A stretch of DNA of 64,000 nt from Aquilaria yunnanensis (lineage: Eukaryota; Streptophyta; Magnoliopsida; Malvales; Thymelaeaceae). This document shows, piece by piece, positions 13,181-26,760 of this stretch; within the stretch, counting starts at the first letter, position 1, and every line of letters begins with the position of its first letter. The notes beneath the pieces are model-generated. The model made no database searches and was not told where the DNA came from. It saw only the letters and a list, made by a program, of their open reading frames with translations. Position numbers and translations under genes: made by a program. The DNA lies in the NCBI GenBank assembly GCA_039654915.1, contig CM077593.1, positions 113,447,413-113,511,412 on the forward strand, given 5' to 3'.

Positions 13181-14545
13181 GAGAGCAGTTGGCTTTCTTT
13201 ATCAATTCATTCATTCAATTTCATTTAAGTTTGACCCTTGAAATCATGATTCCTTAATGGCAATTTAATTAATTATTGATTAGTTTACTTGATTCGTTAA
13301 TTTCCGGACGAAAAAGCTTAGGAACGCACTTCAAGCATTGGATAATGTTCATTTTTGTCCGGACTATTTCATTCATTTAACTCCACAAGTATCTACTTAG
13401 TTTAGTTTCTTTTCCCTGATAAGTAGAGAGAATAATAAATACAAAAGAAGAACGATAGGAGGATTCCGCGTTAAGTGGTGGTTCTGTCATAACTTAATCA
13501 AAGAATATAAGAATAATTTAGATGAGTGAGTCTCCGGGAGATCCGGCTCACGTAACTTTTCCTCTACTCTTCTTAAAAAAAATCATCATATTTGTAATAT
13601 TTTTTTCCCATAATGTTCAACTCTACTCTGTTTTGCACCTTTGTGTTAAAATTGCTTGACACAGGATTTGATTAGGGAGGAACTAAATCACATTGAGCAC
13701 TTACAATGTTTTTCCTTTTTTTTTTTTACCACAATTGGCTATAATGTTTTTGTACTAATTTCAGTAGTTTTTTAATCATTTGAAAAAAGTAATACTTTAA
13801 GACTAGTGAAAAAAAATTACCCCTATGTCCGATAGTTCAAGCTTGACTATAATCTAATTAACCAATTACTTTGCACATTTTTTCAGAAATGTCAAATGTT
13901 TAACTTTTCATTCTCTACTTGTAGTCAAGTTTTACAACTATAAACAAAAGCAAACATCATTGAACCGGATTTCAATATCTCATTAAATTATGCTGGGAGT
14001 GTTAAAATAGCTTTCTTTCGACAATTTTAACGGAATCTGTAAATGTGAAGAAGATGGCCGAAGTGGGACATTTTAAAACATCAAGGACCAAATTTGAATA
14101 ATATAGAGGATGGGGACCAAATGGGACAACAAATATAGCTTAGGGACGACAACCAGAATCTCCCATTAATACGCAACAACGTTGATAGTAATAAATCAAC
14201 ACTCCCTAAAATTATAATCAATGATAGAAGTCCCTAAACTATTAGAGATTGATCAAATTGTTAGGTAAATTTTGCCAATATTGGTTAACGGTACTCATTG
14301 AAGCTTTGTTAATCAAACACTTATGTGTAATTTGAATAGAGAGAAGTTCGTGCAAATATTGAACATAATAATTTGTATTTAATTGAATGTAATATAACAC
14401 ATACTCGTGGATATTTTTATGCAAGCATGTTCGTAGGGCCTATTGATATCGATGCAATAGCAATTAGACACTAGGACCTAAAGTGTAATCCATTAATTTT
14501 CAAACAAATAGATATCATAAACAATAGAAAAATGAAGCTTACATC
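13181..14545. other. Intergenic, AT-rich, no gene seen
   Basis: No coding region is supported. Fragments such as GGGACCAAATGGGACAA (about 14110) resemble phrases in the arms of the non-coding TIR elements, so the area probably holds eroded transposon sequence. The rest is simple AT-rich DNA. Confidence 0.4.
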
Positions 14546-14549
14546 TTAG

Positions 14550-15462
14550 CAAATGCATCAAAAGCCCCCCAACTTGGTTAAATGGATTGCATTAGTCCCT
14601 TAACTTGAACTCAATTTGTGTCAGCCCATACTTCACAGAATAGGCAGTTTGGTCCCTTGGGATATGAAAAGTAGCACATGTAGTCATGTGACTTCAATAA
14701 CATCTGAGGGATGCTAAGGTGTCTCCCATGGAGGATTGAAGTGGAATGGGCTCAATACTTTGACTATTTGGATTTATGATGCACTACAACTTAGAAACAT
14801 ATCATTCTTGTAATAGTTTGATTCAATATTTTTGGAAGAGCTTTTGACATCAATTTGACAATAATCATCATGGACCAAGTTCATGGCTATAAAGTAGAAT
14901 TCTTGACCTGTAAGAATTATCAGCTATCACAACATCAAGCTAATGATTTCATAATGAGTTTTCCTATTAACCAGTGTCGACCATTAGTCATCTTATCATG
15001 CCTAAATCTATGTTAGAGTGTTTGAACTAGCATGGATTCGGATAAGAGTATACAACCCAAACCCCAGTCCACATGCAATTTGATCTAGCCTCATTTATAT
15101 GTGTATTATGAGGATAATAAGATTTGATTCCCATGGGGCTTTCAAAGCATTGAAGCTCGACCTTTGTAGCTTAAACGTATGACAAAAATCACTGCTTTGA
15201 TGGCTAAAATTGAGCTCAAGAACCCACGAATTGTGAGAGCCCTACTCCTGATTCGTAACAATCCGATATTGGGAGACACCTTACCATATCCCATGGACAC
15301 CTTCCAAGTTCCATGGCAACATATGTTACTTTCTATCTATCCATAGACTATGTTCACGTATTTCACAAAGTTTGAGGGCTAATCTACATTGAGTTTAAGT
15401 TAAGGTACTAACTCGATCTCTAAGATTGAGTTTGAAGCCTTTTGTCTCATTTAAGCAAAAAA
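14550..15462. mobile_element. Non-autonomous TIR element, ~0.9 kb
   Basis: The left arm (about 14550-14725) and the reverse complement of the right arm (about 15265-15460) share phrases in the same order: CAAAAG near the end, CCTTAACTT.AACTCAAT, then AAGGTGTCTCCCA at the inner edge. The arms are imperfect, and no target duplication could be fixed. The interior has no transposase-like frame. Long imperfect arms suggest a Mutator-like (MULE) derivative, but the superfamily is an inference. Confidence 0.6.
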
Positions 15463-18400
15463 AATCTGCATGCATATTTTAATTTTTAGATGGTGACAAA
15501 TTTTACTTAATTAAGGGTTGTAATACATCACTACTAGAAAAAGGTTAAGGAATTAGATGAGTTTGATTAATGGTGGAGTCGTTTATGTTATTGGTAGTGA
15601 TGTAAGGAAGAAAGGAACAGACGAAAGATTTCAATCAATTGAGGTCGATAGCTTTGCTCCGTTGTTAATTTGATGACTTGTCTCTACTAGTGGTAAATTA
15701 ACTCACTTCATAACCTTCTTTTCTTAAATAGAAAATATAACAATATTGCACGTACTGGATATTGGATTATACAAATTCTTTTATTTTGATTAATAGATTG
15801 GATTAGATTCCCTTGATGTGATATGTCAAATGGAGTATTTTTTATTAATTGTAACTTCAAATGGGGGGGGGGGGGAGAAAATGATATAAATGGCTTGTTA
15901 TGTTTGAAATTGAACCGTTTTGAAATATTGTTGATGACTTATCAGGAGAGAAGATGGAGCCAGAAAACTATATTAATGAAGACAATATCATATATTTTCT
16001 AATAAGTGAAATTAATGTCTAGAATTTTATGAAGTTTAATTGGATATTTAAGTAAGAAATCACGCATCAGTTATGTACTCTAGTAGTGGTAAGTGTCTCA
16101 ACAGAATTGCACATAACCCCTGGGCCTAGAAGGTGTCAAACTTTTGTGCACATTCCCCTAGGTCTAGTGGTCAATGTAGGAGACATATTAGTATTACCAT
16201 TAATTGAAATGAAATTAATAGCTTGATGGGTAAGTTCAAATGCCATTCTTACTCATGATATTTGTGGTATATTAACATTGTTACTTAGGAAACCCAAAGT
16301 AAGCTTCAACGAAATTCTAATGGGTGAAAATGTCCGACGCTACATTGTCGATGCCTTTCGATGATCAATGAGAAGTCCAATAGCTCTCCTGGATTTTTTT
16401 GCAACAACTGGGGGAGCAGTTTTATGCTTTGTTTCTGTTTGTCTACTCTTAGATTTTTCGGGAAGAGGCAGTTGGCATGCCACTTGCTACTTGCTAGTTT
16501 ACAACAGTCACACCATTTCCACAGAGATATGCCCAGGTGCAGTATAAGAGGAGCACAAAAGCCACGTGACCATTGCAATATAATTAAAGTTGTATTTTAT
16601 CCAAGGTTAAGCACAAAGTTGTTCCTATAATTGCAAGCATTTTATAATACTCATTTTAATTACCATGAAATATTTAGGCTAGTTTGGATTAAATAATGAA
16701 TTTTATCCCAAAATACTTGTCCTTTATTTTTGTGTCTCAAAATAATTGCTACACATACTTGTTACGACAACTTTTTTCAAATTTTAACCAACTCTCTTGA
16801 ACAGCTCATATATGCAAAGATGTTAGAGAGTAAGAAAGAATATACATAAAAACTAAATTTCAAGCTTTCAAGTTAATAATAATTTTCTTTTAAAATGTAC
16901 ATTATTAGACAATTTTGAAATTTTCATCGAATATTAGTATCATAGTATCTAAATTTTTAGAAAGGTTAAAAAAAATTATGTTATTTGCCAAGGGTAATCT
17001 TGAAAAGAAATACATAATATACTTATGTGCCCAATATTCATAGTTTTTATGAAAAACTGAAAAGTGACTAACATTTTGGGGTGAATGTAATATTATTTTT
17101 ATTTTCATTGATTTTTTATGTTTAGCCAATTCTATTTAAAAGATAATACTTTATCTACCTAAATTCACTTAAATAATTTTTTTATAAGTAATTAATTTTA
17201 TTTTTTTCCAGGCTCATCCTAATAAAAGAAAAATGAATAAAAATGCATATTTTTTTAAAAAACTATTTAAAAGTACCATTTGGGTTTATTAAAGTTTAGA
17301 GTTCTAATTAGTATAATTTGTATACAAGTTGAGTGAATAATTATTGAAAAATAATATTTGAGCAGTATATTATTTAATCTCAAACAAATGAAACTCTTAA
17401 ACAATAATCTGTATCTTGATTTTCATTGTTTAATGTATTGCTGTAAGAAATAAAAATTCTAAATTTAAAAGCTGTAAAATAAGGAAATATTTATGTCTAA
17501 AAGGAATAGTCGAACGATTGTTCTTTTGAAACTTGTAAGATACTTAAATCAACACTTAAGACATTATGTAAGGAAAGTCAGGGTTCCAAGATTCCCAATG
17601 GTCATTTTTAACCACTATGTTGAGTCATTGGACCTTTCTACTCTATTAATTTAAATATTTCTCTACAAGCTTAGCAAGGGAAAACTTTCCCTTAGGCACA
17701 ATTTCTAAACCGCATGATTATAAAAATTACTATAATTTTTTTTATACTAAAAATCTTTACAAGTACATAAGTACAAGGATTATAGGAACTTATAGTAAAA
17801 TTAAGGGTGAAGTGTCAATTACACAAAACTTTAGAAAACTCCAATTGCAATTTGACTATTTTTTTATACTTGATATTTTGAAGTACAGTGTCACTCGAAT
17901 TCACGTCTTTTACTTGGGATTAGGGACAGATCTATATGTTATGTAGTATGATCCATATACCTCTGTAAATTTTCTAATTTATTTAAAAATATTAAGCAAT
18001 TCTTTTATGTACCTCTCTAAAATTTATCAAGTAAGTGTGTTTATTTAAGGGTATAAATAAAATGTTGTGAAAAACTGAATAATTAATTTTAATTTCTTAA
18101 ATATATTGAAATTAAATTAAGATTCCATGGTTTTCTTTTATAAGTATGTTGTATATATATCTTCAATATGTAAAATATATTGTATATAAAAAATTAAATA
18201 TATATGGATCATTGTCTGAGAAGTCCATATTCATCTGCCAGCTGAGTTGAGAATATAATGGTACTATAATGTATAATCTTATTAAAATTGTGCTGAGATT
18301 TACTTTCTAATACTTTATGCTATTAATCTAGTGCATTTATGCAGGGAAATAGTTTGGAATTGAATTGTGATGGAGTTGCCCAACAATCCTAAGCAAAGCA

Positions 18401-19377
18401 ACTTCAAGGGAACTCTTTGCACTTTGGTCAACCCATGGAAGGTGGGAGTAGCTCGCGATCGCTCTGACTTTTTTGACTTGGTAATGTTCTGTGTGTAACG
18501 ACTGGAGTGAAGAAGCAGAATTGGGCGCAATCGTCGGAGTTCTTTTCTCTCTAGTTGGAAAAAAGACAAAAACGTAAGTCAATCTCTGTAAGGGGATGGG
18601 GCCAGGGTCCTAAAAATGTTCGATTTTTGTTTTTTCTTATGGTATACATATAGTGATATGTGCAAGGTGTGCGTATAATAATACACATATAGGTGAACAG
18701 TGTGTTCATTTATTGAATAAAATTGAATAATCTAAATAAATTATTTGGATTAAAAAAAATAATTCAGTTATTTAGTTATTTGGTATAGATTGAATTAAAA
18801 CCAAATTCCTTATTTGATTATTGAATTAGTTATTTGTTTCTAAGCTTAAAGCTGAATAAATCAAAAAAATAAATATGTAATATGTAATTTGTAATTATAC
18901 CTGTTAACCCTATATATATATAAGGTCATTTCATGTAATTTTGAATTATATATTATGAATCAATTCTTAACTTTATGCATAAGATGAAATATTTTTAATT
19001 TTTATCATATTTTTCAAATTTTTTCTTCAATTATCATGTGTTTAGTTCTAGTAAAAAAATTGAATAATAAAAATTGGATAAACTAAATTATAATTTGGAT
19101 GGTTCAAATAAAAACAAAAAAAAAACTAAATTATAATTTGGATAATTCAAATCAATTTTAATACATAATTTGAATGATTTGAATCAAATTTATAAAAATA
19201 AAAAACAAATCAAATTGTCCTGTTTGTATCAGTTCCAAAACAATCCAATTAAATGAACAACCTTAATTAAACCATAATATCATAGAAAAAACTTGATGAA
19301 GAACGTTTTTGCCAATTTTTGAACCAATGTTATAGACTTACCGCAAATCATGCAGGATCCATGATACTTGCGTTTCA
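15463..19377. other. Intergenic desert with simple repeats and unidentified fragments
   Basis: No gene is supported. A run of 13 G lies at 15863-15875. Two more balanced patches, 16306-16630 and 18315-18590, have short open frames on both strands (81-90 aa) with no motif I recognise; they may be fragments of captured or decayed genes. Positions 18660-19270 are very AT-rich with repeated AATTTGGAT/TTCAAAT words, possibly an old hAT-type miniature element, but clear ends were not found. Confidence 0.4.
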
Positions 19378-19379
19378 AA

Positions 19380-20425
19380 ATGAATCAAATACGCTATTGG
19401 TCTCTTATCTTGACAAAATCACATGAGTTGGTCCCTCAACCAAAGATCATTTTCAATTAGTCCTCAAAGTTGGCAAAATGTGCTAACTTAGTTCCTGAAG
19501 AACAACACGTGCCCTCACATGGAATAATGTCATCATTGCACAGTTAATGAACAGCCCCTCTCTCCAGTCATCATTTCATTGTTGTCCTTTTTCAACCTTC
19601 CTCATTCTGTCGCCCTTACTCTTCCTTCCTTCTCTCTTGGCCTATTTTTCTCTTCTCATCACCGTCGCTTTCCCTTTTCTCCCTCTCAACCTTACCCAAA
19701 TTGTGCATCCCCATCATTGTGATTTCTTGATCCTCCGTCCACCTCCCTCTCCTCAAGCAACCATGTACTCTGTTCTCGATTCGTTCACCTGATTCACTTC
19801 ATTTTTCTCATCTCCGATGTTAATCCGTTAATTCATTTTCTCTCTCCTATCCTTAACACCAATTTTTTGTAAATCTCTGTTCCTCAATCATACGCTTTGA
19901 CAAAGACGGGGAGGCGGGGAAAGGAAGGGAAAACGACAAAAGCGGGAAGAGGAATGGAGACTGAAAGGGAAGGAAATAAGAGCGAGGGTGGCAAGGGGAG
20001 GAAGATCAACCAGGCAGTGCTCCCCGTGAGTCATTTTCCAACGACCAAGAATCCTAGGCAGCAAGTCTTCTCCGGCTTAATTTGTAAGCAAGGTGAAATC
20101 AAGGTTGTCGTCATCTTCGCCTACATGAATACATCATCGGTGGGAAATGAATTGAGGCTAATTTAGGGGATGGTTGTCGGCGTGAATACTTGCCTGATTT
20201 GCGGAAGCTTAGTCGAAGAACTTGCCTTCCATTTTGCATAATGAAACATGAACGACGTTACCCCTACGTGATAACACGTACTGATCTAACTTACTTTCAG
20301 GGCTAAGTCATCATGTTTTGTCAACTTTAGGGATTAACATAAATTGATTTTTTGTTGAGGGACCAACTTGTTTGAGTTGTTCAAGTTAATGGACCAGTGG
20401 GATATTTAAGTCTTTTAAAATAACT
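19380..20425. mobile_element. MULE-like TIR element, ~1.05 kb, with GC-richer interior
   Basis: The left arm (about 19391-19515) matches the reverse complement of the right arm (about 20270-20420). Shared words in order are GTTGGTCCCTCAAC, then TAATCC(T/C)..AAAGTTG(G/A)CAAAA, then ACTTAG. The interior (about 19540-20240) is clearly less AT-rich than its surroundings. It encodes a basic 89-residue frame at 19897-20166 of no known family, so it could be captured host sequence. No transposase is visible, and the target duplication could not be fixed. Confidence 0.75.
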
Positions 20426-21067
20426 AAGTTGGGGCCTTGGCCGCAAATATGGAAGAGGAACATTTTGACTACTTGGGAAAGATATTTTAATCACTTGAGT
20501 ATGTTTTAGATGTGTATAATTAAATATGCAATCTTTTATCTCTTAAATGAAGAGCAAAGGTTTTTATATAAACCTTGAAAGAACTGCTATTTATCTCGAA
20601 GGACATTGAATAAGTGGTGCTTCTTTGTAGCTTTTGATGATTGGTTACCTTTGCGGAGCATGGTGAGTTTAAGCAGAGGCAAAACTAGGATTTTAGGTTG
20701 AGGCGAGACTTAGGAAATTTTAATATAAAATTAATATAAGAATATCTTTTTTCAAATTACATGAAAAAATATTAAAATTATAATTTAAGTATTTATGATT
20801 AAAAAATATTATGGACCTTTTGAGTCTTATTGAGTCTCCTATTTCTATTAGATTTGTTTTTTCCATTAGTGGGGTATTTTTAGTTTGTATCCACCTGTTT
20901 TTGCTGTTAATCACAAGTGATAGAGTTTTTTTTCTTTTGTTTTAGAAGGCTTCATTGGTTCCTTTTGTAAGCCTTTGACATTTTATGTAAGTAGCGTTGG
21001 GGCATTTTTTGTTCAATGAAATGCCCACCCCTAGGTGTTTTAAAAATATCTCTATAGTCATATAAGA
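20426..21067. other. Intergenic AT-rich spacer, no gene seen
   Basis: Only short, biased open frames occur here, with no recognisable domain and no RNA gene. Part of it (20680-21060) reads like eroded repeat sequence. Confidence 0.4.
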
Positions 21068-21075
21068 ATTTGGAG

Positions 21076-22040
21076 TAGGGGTGTAAATAAGCCGAATAAA
21101 GCTCGAACAGGCCAACCTCAAGTTTGACTCGTTTAGTGTTGGCTTAAGCTTAAGCTCGTCTCGTTAGCTCAAAAAACTTGAATTGCTGAACTGATTAACT
21201 CGAATGATAGAGCTCGATAAGCATGTTCGAGCTTGATTATAAAGTTTGATTCAAATAACCTATTTAAGTATCAAGTATCAAATTCAAGCATATTCAAGCC
21301 AAATCAAGTATCAAATTCCAACAAACACAGTGCTCGCACGAGACACATTAAGCATAAAATTCAGGTAAAATCAAATAACAAATTCAAACCTAGCCAAACT
21401 AAAGCTTACTTGTCTTATAACTTCATTTCATTTATACCTGTAAGTAGAATTGGAATAAAAGAGGGTGGCCAATTTGAAGATTATTGTCTATGACTTATGG
21501 TGGCAGACTAATTTAGTATGAGGGGAAGATGGTGCGATGACAGACAGTGTGACAAAGAGAAGGCATAACGGGGAGAAGGCATGATGACAAAAAGGTTAGA
21601 TTGTGACAAACATGCAGCGAGAAAGCTAGGCGGTGAAAGATAGCCAGGCGTGTGGCATAATGGCGTGCTATGACAAACAGCGAAGTCGCAAAGGTTGAGC
21701 TTCAAACTCTCAGTGTCTAATAAGCGAGGGTGAGAGTGAAGCGAAAGTAAGGGAAAAGAATTAAGGATTTTAGCTACATAGAATTAGGAATTAAAATTTT
21801 AGGTTTAGTGTGCGTTTTATTTTATTAAATAAATAATATCATATTAATATTATACTAAGCTCGTTATGCTCGATAAGAGTTCGAGCCAAATATCAATGGG
21901 TTTGAGCTCGTTCATTATGAATTCGAACCTAAAATATGGCTTGAGTTCGGGCTTGAAGCCCATCAAGTTCTATTAAAAAATGACAGAAATGAGCTTGAGC
22001 CCAAACAATTCGATAAGGCTTGATTTATTTTACACACCTA
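21076..22040. mobile_element. hAT-like non-autonomous element, 965 bp
   Basis: The left end reads TAGGGGTGTAAATAA. The reverse complement of the right end reads TAGGTGTGTAAAATAAATC, and both then run into AAGCC. Flanking 8-bp words ATTTGGAG (21068-21075) and ATTTAGAA (22041-22048) agree at 6 of 8 positions, as expected of an aged 8-bp hAT target duplication. GCTCGA/TCGAGC words are frequent in both halves. There is no transposase frame. The hAT assignment rests on end sequence and duplication length. Confidence 0.75.
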
Positions 22041-22048
22041 ATTTAGAA

Positions 22049-23140
22049 CATCAGTTACATATTATATCATGAGCTTCCTTGTTTATTAAAAATAGTTGCA
22101 TTTTAAAAAAATAGATATGATTTAAAGTTATAGTATAAAAATAAAAAAAATAAATATACTTTATAAAATTGAAGTTGTGGTCACATTTTTTTTTCCATTA
22201 AGTAGAAATAAGATTAATAAAAAATAAAAAATAAAAAAGGAACTCATAGAAATTGAGGGTAGGCCGGCTTGAAGATTGGAAAAATTGCACTTTCAACTTA
22301 CAAATAGTTATTATGGCATATTGACAATCAAGTGGTGGCTATTAATTATTGGATGTAGGGTGCGGGTTAGTATTAGAGATTTTGACATGGGTAAGATAAA
22401 ACTGAGAGATAGAGACATAGAGGTTTAAGGGTAAATTTTTTAAAATATAATTTTAAATTCTCTTGATACACATAAAAGCATAGTTTTTATATGAAGAAAA
22501 AAGCTAAAACTAGTGTTTTTTTATAATATTTTTACTATCAATGTTGTGTTGTTGTTGTTGTTGTTATGTGTGTGATATTTTTTTAATTTTTAAAAATACT
22601 CCTAAAATACACATTATACACATAAGTATAAAAAATTTTAGGGAGGCTAAAACACCTCCAGCCCCTTCTTGTCCCTGCCCTTGGGTTTAAGGCTTGTAAT
22701 CTATATGGGGTTGGAAATTTTTAGGGTAAAAATGTACATATGTCACTGATATTTTTTAAATAGGTAAATTAATCCACTATTGTAATATATTAGGCCAAAT
22801 CTCCTACGAAACGGTGTTATATCTTGAGATTCTTTCCCTTTTATTGTAGGCTAACCTTTAAATATATCCAACATAATTTTTAGATTAAAGTTTAACCAAA
22901 CATTAATGTCTTAAAATGATTTAAGGTGATTGAGTTGCCTTAATATATTACATTAGTAGGTTATTGGCATATTTTGAAAATATCAACGACATACTTACCT
23001 AAAAAAATATATATTTTTTGTCAAAAAATTTATAAGTATATTATTGTCAAAATTTCTCATGTACATCAAACCAATTGGGCATACCCAACTCGAGATTAAC
23101 ATCTACTTATCAACTCTTTCATACAATAAGATTTATAATT
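22049..23140. other. Intergenic AT-rich spacer
   Basis: No gene is supported. A short TTG run (about 22545-22565) and many A/T tracts are present. Phrases such as AGCCCCTTCTTGTCCCTGCCC suggest repeat remnants without clear ends. Confidence 0.4.
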
Positions 23141-23149
23141 CTTGATCTT

Positions 23150-24420
23150 GGGGAACCTATAAATGCAATACAAACATTCAATTTAATTGTTTGAATCACT
23201 ACTTCACTATTATGCCTTTTACCTCCATATAGCCCATCATTCCTGGCTTTCCATATAAAATATATTGTTGCTACAAAAAACATGCCTCTTCACAAGTGTA
23301 CCAGCTTAACAATTTTTAACTTTTGTTTTAAACCAATTTAGTTCCCTGCAAACTCAACACCCATGTATGTTTAACCATTTCAAAATATCACTCCACACTT
23401 GTTTTGCCCATGGGCAACAAAGGAATAAGTGCTTCCTGCTCTCTTCTCCATTTTCACAAAAACCACATATTGGTTGTGTCACTAAGTTCCCTCCTAAAGC
23501 GTTAGTAAGCTTTCATGTGTTAGCATCTAAAAAAATATATATGATGCCTATGAACCTCAAACTTGCTTCATATTAATTTGTAGCCACACTGTTGTACACT
23601 TTTACATTGAAAACTGCCATAACTTTATTGTAAATTTAGCCTACCTACCGCTACTGAATGTCTTAATAATTGTTGTGCTACTCCAACATTCCCATTTAGC
23701 TCAACAAGCCAATCTTATAAGGGTAATCATCGATTTATTTGGATTAAACTGAACCAAATTAGTCAATTTATTCAATTTTTCGGTTTTTGATAATAAGAAA
23801 CTGAATAGATCAAATTAACCTCTAAAACCAAACTCAAACTAAACCAAAATATTTTCATTTGGTTCGGTTTCGAACCGAATTAACAAAAAAAAATGGTTGT
23901 GGGATTCTATGAAAGAGTCATTGTCTTTTCTTCCAAATTTCATTCAACATAAAAGATTTTTTGTCCATGAAAAGAAGGAAAATAAGAATCCAAGCTAATT
24001 TGGGTTGGTTTGTAGGTTTGCTATCCATGAAAAGATTGAAAAAAAAATCTACTAACAAAAATTTCAGTTAATTCAATTATTGAATTTAACCAATATCCAA
24101 AATCAAAATCGAACCGAAATTGAAATTTTTGTATTCAGTTTCAACCAAAACCAAACCGAATTACTGAATTAACTAAATTAAAATTTCAAATCATTTTGGT
24201 TTTTTAATTTTTTTCAGTTTGAACCAAATACTAATCACCCTTACAATCTCATACTTTTAGCAAGTTATGTCATACCCAACCACGCCCTCATTTCTCTGAA
24301 CATTCCAAATTTTTTTACCATTCAAATAATACTCATGAGCCATTTGACCAATAAGGAGTTTTTCTTGGAATGAATATTCCATATTAATCGAAGAATCATC
24401 TCCTTGTTCCAAGTTTAGCC
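23150..24420 (-). mobile_element. LINE (non-LTR retrotransposon) 3' remnant with zf-RVT region, interrupted
   Basis: On the minus strand, about 23420-23500 encodes CGFCENGEESRKHLFLCCPW, the Cys-rich core of the zf-RVT domain that ends many plant LINE proteins. Further downstream, about 23280-23160 encodes VATIYFIWKARNDGLYGG, the usual IYxIWxxRN motif after that zinc finger. Upstream on the minus strand, 24400-24255 encodes YYLNGKKIWNVQ, and 23717-23640 encodes DWLVELNGNVGVAQQLLRHS. Several frameshifts and stops break the frame, so it is dead. The hAT-like insert at 23718-24243 separates the upstream pieces. Confidence 0.85.
23718..24243. mobile_element. hAT-like MITE (526 bp) nested in the LINE remnant
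   Basis: The left end reads TAAGGGTAATCATC and the reverse complement of the right end reads TAAGGGTGATTAG. Flanking 8-bp words are CAATCTTA (23710-23717) and CAATCTCA (24244-24251), one mismatch apart. The interior is rich in AACCGAA/TTCGGTTT words, typical of one common plant miniature family. LINE coding resumes on both sides, so this element arrived after the LINE. It has no coding capacity. Confidence 0.85.
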
Positions 24421-25550
24421 CTAAAAAAATATATTAGTGGGCAATTTGACCCCATAATCTAAGATGAGAGATACATTTGCTCATTTGAAAATTCTTACAT
24501 TAAAATTTGCCATTAAACCTGAAAAGTTGGGTCTTCGGCATGGAGTTCAGTTTTTACAACCATTTGGACCTGAATTGATACGAATCACGGATCACCAATA
24601 AACCTGAAAAGTTGGGTCTTGGGCAAGGTGTTCAGGAGCTCCAAATGGGTTTACTATCCTGCCACTGGCCATGTGGAGAAGCCTGTGCTTAAAGCTTCTA
24701 CATTTAGCCATAAACTTTATCAAACAAGAACAAAATTTACATGTGTTCTTTTATGTATTTATTTATTTATTTTTTAAAGACAAGGAGTGTATTATTAGAG
24801 CATAAACAATAGATACAACAAAGACCATCGGCTCTGATGAGGCCATCCAAGAAAAATCTCCACATGCAGGAAGCTAGACTAATTTAGTGCCGTAAGACAC
24901 AACAAGCATAGAGACAAGGCACAAGACCGGACACACTGCAACATCCTCTATCACGGCCACATTCTTTTAAAATTTTAAACTCATTATTAATTGTATTGAT
25001 TTTTTTCCCTACAACCAATACTATTTTAAGTTAGCGTTCTATTTAGTTAATAATCACTTAAATAATTTTTTTTTTCAGAAAGTTAATTTTTGACTATTTT
25101 TGTGCCCAACTTAAAAGAAGAAAATTTGATTAAAAAAAGCTTATTTTTTAAAAAAAGTATTTTTAGAATTTTTTTTTTAGCTTCTTAAATTGTAGAGTTT
25201 CAATTAGTATATAAGTTAAGATTTTTTCAGAAGAAAACATGATAAAAAAATACTTAATATTTTTCAAAAAATTTTAAAAATACTTTCTGAATTTCTAAAA
25301 TTGTAGGATTTCGGTTGATATGGATATTCAGTAGCAAATTGGTTAAAGTAAAAATAATACATTAAATAACTCGTTACTTTTAATTATATACAAGATTTTC
25401 CTTTTCTTCTTCTTTTTTTTTTTATCCACAAAAACATCTTTATAATAGAATGATAGAGGATACTTTTTAGAGACCTGAAAAACAATACTCCTCTATCAGG
25501 AGAATCCTGTGCAGGACCTCACCGACATCATACTTGCTGATCCCATGTGT
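24421..25550. other. Intergenic, repeat-derived
   Basis: No gene is supported. A short direct repeat (TAAACCTGAAAAGTTGGGTC) occurs near 24513 and again near 24599. Positions 24780-24960 are a more balanced patch that may be further retrotransposon debris. The rest consists of A/T homopolymer-rich tracts. Confidence 0.4.
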
Positions 25551-25639
25551 TGGACTCAATGCTTATTTTCTTGCTTCAAGTCGCCTTGATTTTTTATTTT
25601 CTTCCATGTAGGCTTCAATAGAGTTCTGAATCTGGGGAA

Positions 25640-26760
25640 ATAGGAAAGACCAAAGGTATCGGAGTCTACCACGAAAGAACCTGGAATAATCCAGCTTCAT
25701 TACATCCGTTCCACGGCGGAGCATGAAAATCTAGAAAAATCTGGTGTTCCCAGTGATTCATTGATGAGTGAAATGGATTGTTTATGTACCAAATGTAGCC
25801 ATTCCGAGTCAGAGAAACAACTTTGTTTTGCTGAGGAGAAGATCAACCAAGAATCTTTAATTAGTGGGGGTTGTGCTCAAGTTATTGTACCAAGAGAAAC
25901 CCCTGAAGGCCATGTTGAACAGTATGTCGATAGCAAAGCTCTTCAATGTGACCATGAAATTACTGTCGCTAAGAACATTGGTTCATCTACTCACTGAGTG
26001 GATACTATGCTGAAGAAGAGGATCCCAAAATCGTAGCGTACACAATCGAAGAGACAGAGGAGGATCCAGAAATTGTAGAGTATGTACTCCAAGAGGGGCA
26101 TAAGAGAAGATGAAGAGGAAGATCCTTCAAGTTCTCTGAATGCCAATGGTTTGTCAGGTTGCTGTCTTATTATTGTTGCTTGATTAGGATGTGTGGTTTG
26201 TTTTGCTAAATCTTTCCATATTGATTGATTTGGTGCTTACAAGTGAACGATTTTAAGAGGGAAAAGAGGAGAAATTTATGTTTATTATTATACATGTGTT
26301 ATGTTCTTGTTGTATTTGTTTTGGGACATATTTTCATGCTTCTAGTGGGTAGATGACAAAATGCTTGAGTGAGGAGACTGAATTCTTGGTGTATGATAAG
26401 CTGTTAGTTGGCGTGATCATTCCTTTAGCATGGTTCTAGCAGTGAAAAGGGCACTAGAGATATATCAGAATGATCTACATGCTGCTGAATCGAAGATGAC
26501 GGGGACTTCTGAGACCAAGAAGCAACGCGGAGTATTGGCTAATTAAGAGATTCCCTCAGTTGCCTGTCCTACCAAAGACATTTCAACCACAACTCAAGTC
26601 GATAGTCCTTGTTGCGATGTGTCTGCCAGCAAATAGGATGTGAAATTAGCTAGCAATGCACGAAAATGTGGATCAGATCCCAAGCATAGATCAAATAATT
26701 ATAAGGAAGCTTTCTATATCCTTCCAGAGCAATCCTTTTGTTTCTTGGTTTGCCTTGCCT
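25640..26760 (+). pseudogene. Decayed protein-coding gene of unknown family
   Basis: A balanced-composition stretch keeps long runs of protein-like translation. Positions 25761-25997 encode 78 residues including TKCSHSESEKQLCFAEEK, then a stop. A shift of frame continues with an acidic segment (EEEDPKIVAY, EETEEDPEIVEY). At 26430-26730 another run includes VKRALEIYQNDLHAAESK, then reads through two in-frame stops into further protein-like sequence. Stops and frame changes without convincing splice sites argue for a pseudogene, but an intron-containing gene cannot be excluded. I do not recognise the family. Confidence 0.45.

Noticed and set aside
15863..15875. The 13-G run as a functional G-quadruplex
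   Set aside because: It is a single homopolymer in a non-genic area with no flanking G-tracts or nearby promoter; more likely simple sequence or a sequencing-prone site.
18660..19270. A hAT-type miniature element
   Set aside because: Composition and word content fit, but no convincing pair of ends or 8-bp duplication could be found.
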